Assembly (NCBI GenBank): GCA_036186865.1
Contig: AP025066.1
Span: 20,137,671-20,201,670 of the forward strand
Reading direction: 5' to 3'
Source: Eustoma russellianum
Taxonomy: Eukaryota; Streptophyta; Magnoliopsida; Gentianales; Gentianaceae
Length of the DNA stretch: 64,000 bases
The translations under genes and the position numbers were made by a program. Shown one piece after another: positions 57,741 to 64,000 of this stretch. Below the pieces are notes generated by a model. The model searched no databases and was not told the DNA's origin. It saw only the letters and a program-made list of their open reading frames with translations. Each line of letters begins with the position of its first letter. Positions within the stretch are counted from its first letter, which is position 1.

Positions 57741-57851
57741 CCAAAGTGATGAATACGCCGTTTAAACTTGTCAAGGTCCTTTTTAAAGCACTTTATTTCT
57801 CAATGGTACTAACCAACGTGTAGTTATCCATGAAGGCTGAGTTGTCCATGC

Positions 57852-58460
57852 TGAAACAAAATATAAAACAAAAGATGAATGGAAAGCTAACACAAAGTCG
57901 AAAAAGATTCCATTACAATAGTATATACAAAATCAGAATTTTTTTGTGTCTTTCCACTATCATGTTTAGATTCATCAAGTGGCTTTTACCTCCCCTCTTT
58001 TGTTCTCACCATACACGAGCCTTTTACCATCGCCTTGCATTTCTCCTCAAGATGCTAAATTAGAAATAATATCAAGTCGAGCAAACATGTTGTGGTCTTC
58101 TAAATTCAATTTGTATGTCTATCTTTAAAAGGATGTATATCACTTGACACAGCAGCCAAGAGAGCAGATGTTATCAAACAAATAGGTCACACTAAAAATC
58201 AAAGAAATGAAAGAAACGGAATGAATACACAGCAACTGAGGCAAACAATCACTAAGGGGATGCTTTGGGCAATCCTTAGTCAAACTTGGCCAAGTATGTG
58301 ACTTAACTGTGTGCCTTTAATGTCCTAGGGTGATAGAAAATTTGTTCCAAAATTTATAGGACGTATTGGGTTGACATTTATATCTTAGGCCGGTTAGGGT
58401 TTCAATAATGACATCAAAGACCGTTATGCAATACCCGTACAGCCCCAACCCTTCTTTTCA
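57852..58460. other. Intergenic or element leader, no gene
   Basis: Lies upstream of the minus-strand gag. No initiator-Met site and no LTR end were found. Confidence 0.35.
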
Positions 58461-58473
58461 GTAATGCACCAAG

Positions 58474-58475
<2 letters not shown>

Positions 58476-58510
<35 letters not shown>
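58476..58510. repeat. (TA)n microsatellite
   Basis: Pure TA run directly before the LTR start at 58511. Confidence 0.95.
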
Positions 58511-58515
<5 letters not shown>

Positions 58516-60031
58516 AGAAATATGCTTGGATAATTTTCAAGGTCATGATTTTAAGTGGTGAATACTTAAAAATGTCACACACAATGTTATAAGTGATAAA
58601 AAATTGAAAAAGTGAAGAAAAATGACATCGATCTCTCAGGATAATGCACTTCGATCGATCGATGTACATCGAACCCTCACAGCGATCGATCCATGTAAGG
58701 CAGAGAAAATTTAAGACCTTATTCTGAGACATCAATCTCTAAACCTGAGACATATCGATCAATCGATATACACATCAAAACCTCACATTGATTGATCGAT
58801 GTAGGTCAAAGACAAACTCTGAACTCACAATGAGACATCGATCTCTCAAGCAGAGGCACTTCGATCGAGCGATATCTAGGGTTTTTTAAAATATATATTT
58901 TTTAAAATGTGATAAAATGGTTGTTTTCATTTGTAAATGATTTATATATGTCACTCATGTTGTTATTATGTGTTTTTGATGATTATAAATGTCTTGTGAC
59001 TAATGTGCCTTGTAAGTTTCTACAACTTACCGAAAAGGGCAAAATTAGTATTTTGAGTTTTGTAGGTACTTGACATGGTGAATATGATTCAAGGACCTAT
59101 TCTCATCTTATTTATCATCACAAAGGTGTTATTCTATTTCGGACCATCGAGGTCATTTCTGGAGTTTTCTCTCACCAGGGGTATTTTGGTCATTTTACCT
59201 CCGAGGGCATTTTCGGTATTTTAATCAAGTAATCTTTTGAGTATCTTATTATCTTCATTCTGGAGTTGATTTATGAGTATCTACAAGATTATTTGGTGGT
59301 TTTCTATTATTTTCTCTATTTGATAACATTATCGACGGTAGCGGGATATGTAACGGGTTGTGATGTCACATTCTATTTTTTTTGAATACCTTATTATATA
59401 TGATGTTGGAGAGTCTCAATCATCATTTTGCATATAATTTGAAGGTATTCTTGATGTGGAATTCATCACAACATATAAGGAGAAATTGTGGGAATTTCGA
59501 TATTGAATGTTGACATAATCTTGTCAACTATTATTTGTTGATTTCTTCTTCAAAAATCTGAGTTGATATTTATATATACAGCCCTCTAAATGTGTATTTA
59601 TAGGTGGAAATGATGGTGTATTCATTTATGACTTTATGCCAAGTGGACCAACTAAAAACAAGCTAGTTTGCAAAATTGCCAACTTGGAAATTTCTATAAA
59701 AGGTACCACCGGTCAATGCTGTTTTTGGCAGATTTTTTTAGTCAAATTTTCAGCCTCTCATGCCCAATTATCTTGACAAGGAGTTGAGGGTTTCTTGGTG
59801 GTATATTTCTTGGTATTATCTTCATTTTTGCAAAGGATAATCAATGCATTTCCAAGGTGTAAAAACTTGACCATGCTGAATTTTAAGGTGGACCAATCAT
59901 TCTTCTTTATGTTGCCAAGTGTAAAAGATGATAATGTGGCCAACCAATAGTGTGAAGACACTTAAGTATTGATGATGAAGGCATTGACACATTGGAGTTC
60001 TTATCTTCAAGGTCCATTTCATACTATAAAT
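58511..60031 (+). repeat. Truncated second copy of LTR A
   Basis: TGTTGAGAAATATGC at the start and long collinear similarity to 42286-42524 plus 43915-45200, without solo LTR B. It ends at the TATA box (TATAAAT, 60025-60031), where a copia fragment begins. Includes three ~103-bp units with ATCGATC palindromes (58626, 58727, 58833). Confidence 0.85.
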
Positions 60032-60035
60032 TTCC

Positions 60036-61705
60036 TACAAAACCTTGAAACCAAAGACATTCTTATATCTAGAGATGTGCAGTTTGATGAACATCACTTT
60101 TCCTTTGCTTCCATTAAACCTGTCATATCTGCAGAACCATCCTTTCAACCACACTCTAATCCTACTATCATCTTTTCAGACCATTCTGATCCTGCATCCT
60201 ATGTCCGTCCTAGTCAACCACCTGCACATTCTTCACAAAATCCGAATTCGACCACTTCTTCTCCTTTACAACCACCTGTTGCATCAACACCTTTACATCC
60301 ACCTGTATTACCACCAACCCAACAACTCCCTTTGCAATCAACACCTCTGCAATCAACCAAACAACTCCCTAACTTCAATCTAGACATTCCTCTCACCATC
60401 AACCCAAAGGATCAACAATTATTTCATGATCCTAATGTCTCACATATTTAAATGCCTGAACTTCCATCAAGACCTCTCAGATAAAGACATACACCTGCCT
60501 ACCTTCATGATTATCATTGTAATAAACTCACCTCTTCTATCAGTCACCTTCCTAAGTACCCTCTACAGTCTCATTATTCATTGCATCAGTTGACACCAAG
60601 TTATAAAAAGTATGTGCTTAACATCAATTTGCAGCAAGAACCCAAATCCTATCAAAAGATAGCACAGTCAGCTCACTGGCAGCAGGCTATGCAAATGAAG
60701 CTGGCAGGCTTAGAGGCTAACAACACTTGGTGCCTAGTAAAGTTGCCTGAAGGCATGAAGCCAATTGTCTGTAAATGGGTCTACAAAATTAAGAGGAAGG
60801 TTGATGGTAATATTGAAAGGTACAAAGCTAGGTTGGTTGCAAAGGGTTACGCACAGCAAGCTGGTATTGATTATGGTGACATATTTTCTCCAGTGGCTAA
60901 GATGACCACTGTCAGACTTTTGTTGGCCTTGGCTTCTATTAGACGTGGCATGTTCCTCAGTTTGATGTCAACAATGCCTTTTTACATGGAGATTTACATC
61001 AGGAGATCTACATGACTTTGCCTGAGGGTGTGCCATCTCTTTCTCCTGGCACAGTTTGCAAACTTACAAAGTCCCTTTATTGCTTTAAACAAGCCAGGAA
61101 ACAATGGATTGAGAAACTCACTCAGTTTATGTTGTGTAATGGTTACAGACAATCTAAAAATAACTACACCATGTTCATTAAGGAGACTGCAAGCACATTT
61201 CTTGTTATTCTAGTTTATGTTGATGACATACTTGTAGCTGGTAATTCACTCAATGACATTCAGAGCCTCAAGACTACCTTGCATCAGACATTCAAAATTA
61301 AATACTTAGGACCTCTTAAATACTTCATAGGCTTAGAAGTTGCCATGTCTCAGGGGGGATTGTACCGTGTCAAAGAAAATATACCTTGGAATTACTTCAA
61401 GAAACTGGAACCCTGTCTTCTAAGCCTGCCAAAAGCCCTATGGAACAAAATTTAAGGTTAGCACATAATGATTCAGATCTGATAGAAAATGTGTCTTGTT
61501 ACAGGAGAATGATTGGGAAGCTGGCCAGATATTACATATGCAGTGCAGCAACTTAGCCAATTTCTTGCATTCCTACCACTATACATCTCAAGACTGCACA
61601 GAGAGTATTGAGGTACCTGAAAGGCATACCAGGGCAAGGTCTTTTATATCCCAACATATGTGATTTGAAGCTTACAAGTTTCTCACACTCAGACTGGCAG
61701 GTTAA
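60036..61705 (+). pseudogene. pol: Copia integrase tail, RT and partial RNase H
   Basis: ISRDVQFDEHHF (60068-60103) is the typical integrase C-terminal end. A long Pro/Ser/Thr/Gln-rich hinge follows to 60450, then stops. RT: HWQQAMQMKL, WVYKIKRKVDG, RYKARLVAKGYAQ (60820), a shift near 60945, YMTLPEG, LYCFKQARKQW, catalytic VYVDDILVAGN (61215) and LGPLKYFIGLEVA. A second shift follows near 61455. RNase H begins (LRYLKGIPGQGLLY, then HSDWQ) and is cut at 61705. Otherwise one of the best preserved RT domains of the window. Confidence 0.9.
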
Positions 61706-62065
61706 TGTTGAGAATAAAGGCCGAGTTTGTATGTTGAGCGGAGTGGAATATGGGATCACGGAGCTGCAACTAGTTGAAGTAGTTAGATGGCGCAGGAAGA
61801 AGGTAGAAGAAGGTTGGCACGCGGTAGAATTTAAAAGGGAATGAAATTACCATTTTGCCCTTTGGCTGTAAACTGTACTGTTGCATTAGTAAGGGTAGTA
61901 GTGTAATTTTACATCATTCTTCTTCTTCATGCGCTGTGTATAAGTTGGGCTGCAGTTGCAACCCGAGGACGACGGTTACGGAATTTTACTGAATTCTTCC
62001 TCCTCTCTTGCTCAATTGCAATTGTTTTGCTTCGATCCATTTCTTTGATTGATAGTTAAATTTTT
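61706..62065 (+). repeat. Probable 3' LTR of the copia fragment
   Basis: Starts TGTTGAGAATAAAGG at the break in RNase H. GTGTATAAGTTGG near 61936 may be the TATA region. The right end is not defined. Confidence 0.45.
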
Positions 62066-62580
62066 GTCAATTCTGGTCATTGTTGGACGTCTGAAACCTC
62101 ATATGGAAGCGACGTTTCAAGACGCAAGAGTCTGACGTTGAAAGACGTTGGGTTGAGCTTGATATATTTTCTTATAAGCATTTTTAAAAGGCCGAAGATG
62201 TAGGCGATTTTTCTAGACATAGGGAGCTGATGTACCCAAAACATGGGCTTTCACCTGGACATGTTCTTTCAACATTCTTCTATAAAAACACTTAAAACGA
62301 TTTCTCTCATGCTTCAAGAATGTAAAATATGAAGATTCATCAATAGCTTCAATTTCCCGTAAAAGATCATAGCAGTCAAATCCAACCTAAAAGCATATGA
62401 AATTAGACTCAAAGAACTAAACTAACACACATGAGACTCAATTAGCCAAACATATAATAGTAAAATGCATCTTATTAAACAACACTTTACTGTTTGCACG
62501 TTTTCGTGCAAAGAATTGATAAAACCCTGCATAAAATAACATAAATATCAATAGATACTCATACCATCAAGGGAGGAATC
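62066..62580. other. Intergenic, no gene
   Basis: Contains a run of GACG/GACGTT-type motifs at 62085-62150. No gene recognised. Confidence 0.35.
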
Positions 62581-64000
62581 TGTTAGGTCCCTTAGAACAT
62601 ACTAGAAGGAGGGTTGAATAGTGTGTTCACAAAGTATGAATATTTTTAGGATGTTTTTCGATAGTGAGAACAAATCTATACTTGGGTGTGTCCTTTGAAA
62701 ATAAATAAACTTGCGGACGCGTAAAGAACACGAGATACATAGAGGTTCAAGTCAAAGACTCTACTCCTCTACCTTCTTGGTTTTTCACAAGAAGGATTTT
62801 TAATAGGGGATTATTGTTTCTTTTTAGGAAACAACAATCAAAAACAAAAATCCAAATAATGTAAAAACTAGACCACACACCTAGACCACAACCAAGAAAT
62901 ATCAACCCCTTGAAGTTTAGCCTCCAAAAAGCTTCCTTGCTCCTCAAAGAATTCTTGTTGGGAGTATGGTGCACCACTACACCATCAACTAACCCTCCAA
63001 GGTCTGGATTTCTTCAAACAAGATGCACACTTGCTTGTTGACCAATGATCTACACTTGACTCCTCACAATCTTCACTCAAGAAGAAGACTCTTCTTCTTT
63101 ACAAATCACAGCTCTCACAAATAAAGTAAAATATACAATAGTACAACTATTTTGAGAGCAAAAGCTATAGATAAACTTTAGAGCTCGTAGGTAGAAAGTT
63201 GAAGTGTGAAAAAAGATGAAAACCCTTGTTTTATCTCCTCCTAGCCGTTGGTAACCTTGCAGGAGACAATAATGAGTTTTGTCTCTTCTGATGACATGTC
63301 TTCTTCCATGGAGATCTTCTCTTGGATGAATACCAGCTTCTTGAGGAAGCTTCTTCTTGAAAGCTCAAAGAGAAAAGAGGGTGTTCTCCGAAGTGAGAGT
63401 GGAAGCTGTGATTTTCACTAAAAGGGAGGGTACAAATGTCAAGTAATCATAAGAAAGTGCAGCATAAAACATTTGTAACGTTGAGTCACATGAAGCGCCC
63501 TATGTATTTTATGAACAGACGTTCAATGTGACTTGGCGAACCTTGTTTGAAGTGGCGTTCAATATGACAAGAAGCGTCTTAAGTGAATAAGAAACACTTG
63601 TTCAATGTCACAAGAAGCGTCTGTTGTGAGCAATAGAACTCGTTCGAAGTCACATGAAGTGCATAATCTCAGCCATCATACTTGTTCGAAGTAATTCTGA
63701 GTTTAGTCAAAAGTAACTTGATGTTCGTGCCCATTTTGGGGGAAAACCGTCCATTTGACTTTGTAACACACATGAAACGCCTGTTTAAGCGTTCAAAGTG
63801 TATTGTTACACAGCTTGACACATGAGGCGCCTTATCTAGGCATTCAAAGCGTTCTGGTTTTCAAACACTTCATATGAAGCATCTTATCTAGGCGTTCGAA
63901 GTGTTCTGGTCTCCAGCCACTTCACATCAAGCACCTTATGCAGGCGTTCAAAGTGTTCTGGTCTCCAAACACTTCACATGAGGTGCCTTATATAGCGTTC
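62581..64000 (-). repeat. LTR of a SIRE-like copia, runs off the window
   Basis: Starts TGTTAGGTCC at 62581 and shares with 22926 and 28004 the box ACTAGAAGGAGGG...TTGAATAGTG, so by comparison it is the 3' end of a minus-strand LTR. No primer site or gene is visible before 64000. The right part holds a 52-bp tandem array. Confidence 0.6.
63767..64000. repeat. 52-bp tandem repeat array
   Basis: CTTAT occurs at 63831, 63883, 63935 and CTTA at 63987, exactly 52 bp apart. Each unit reads about ACATGA.GC.CCTTAT..AGGCGTTC, then AAGTGTTCTGG. A fifth, weaker unit precedes at about 63767. The array continues past the window. More diverged AAGCGTCT units lie at 63490-63660. Confidence 0.85.

Larger units (their letters stand above)
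55760..57851 (-). mobile_element. Gypsy-like gag-only element, minus strand
   Basis: Same order as the 46.6-49.6 kb element but inverted: gag (57740-57176), post-gag region with related short frames (57143-56400), a purine tract (minus AGCGGGGAGAGAA) and a 3' LTR starting TGATAAGGTCAAAGG at 56323 on the minus strand. No pol. The 5' LTR and primer site were not found; left end approximate. Confidence 0.65.
60032..62065 (+). mobile_element. Ty1/copia fragment, plus strand, RT to 3' LTR
   Basis: Starts in the integrase C-terminal part, continues through the Pro/Ser-rich hinge, RT and the start of RNase H, then jumps into an LTR-like sequence at 61706. Truncated at the 5' end against LTR A copy 2 and deleted within RNase H. 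Confidence 0.82.

Noticed and set aside
63767..64000. Regularly spaced repeat resembling a CRISPR array
   Set aside because: The repeats are head-to-tail without unique spacers, and the context is a plant LTR.

Overview
The window looks like repeat-dominated intergenic DNA from a large flowering-plant (probably eudicot) nuclear genome. It is AT-rich and full of microsatellites. It is packed with plant-type Ty1/copia and Ty3/gypsy LTR elements, plant L1- and RTE-type LINEs and a Mutator-like DNA transposon. The only recognisable host gene is a plant cystatin-like gene. Species cannot be named from this sequence alone. No rRNA, tRNA gene, CRISPR array or bacterial operon was seen.

Layout. 1-5147: a copia 3' end with LTR (850-1338), a small intact but catalytically diverged cystatin gene on the minus strand (2463-2858, with a TATA box), an RTE-LINE scrap, a degenerate direct repeat, microsatellites, and a 167-bp foldback MITE (4981-5147). 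5148-12214: a complete but decayed minus-strand copia element, exactly delimited by LTRs and a 5-bp target duplication (ACACT). About 12920-18052: a plus-strand copia element missing most of RT and all of RNase H. 18108-19842: a 5'-truncated RTE LINE on the minus strand. 20507-21547: LTR and leader of a gypsy-like element.

21791-35301 is a Mutator-like element (MULE) with about 125-bp terminal inverted repeats and a 10-bp target duplication. Its transposase gene is split by a 7.9-kb minus-strand copia derivative (22926-30862). That derivative has 2.86-kb LTRs and encodes only gag. Removing the insertion and one target-site copy rejoins the transposase reading frame. 35790-41736 is an almost full-length L1-type LINE (ORF1, then ORF2 with endonuclease, RT and RNase H) inserted in a CA/TA microsatellite with an 18-bp duplication.

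41933-49655 is a gypsy-like element carrying gag but no pol. Its 5' LTR holds a 4-kb solo LTR, which itself holds a 1.4-kb solo LTR (three levels of nesting). 49650-62065 is a patchwork: a LINE ORF1 fragment, a minus-strand copia, a plus-strand copia in head-to-head contact with it, a minus-strand gag-only gypsy relative of the 47-kb element, a second truncated copy of the 4-kb LTR, and another plus-strand copia. 62581-64000 enters a further LTR that contains a 52-bp tandem array.

All transposon genes here carry stops or frameshifts, so the window is mainly a fossil record of nested insertions. Three points are most worth following: a possible self-primed copia element (13-nt complementarity between its LTR and its primer-site position), two independent gag-only retrotransposon families, and an apparently intact cystatin that has lost both standard protease-contact loops.
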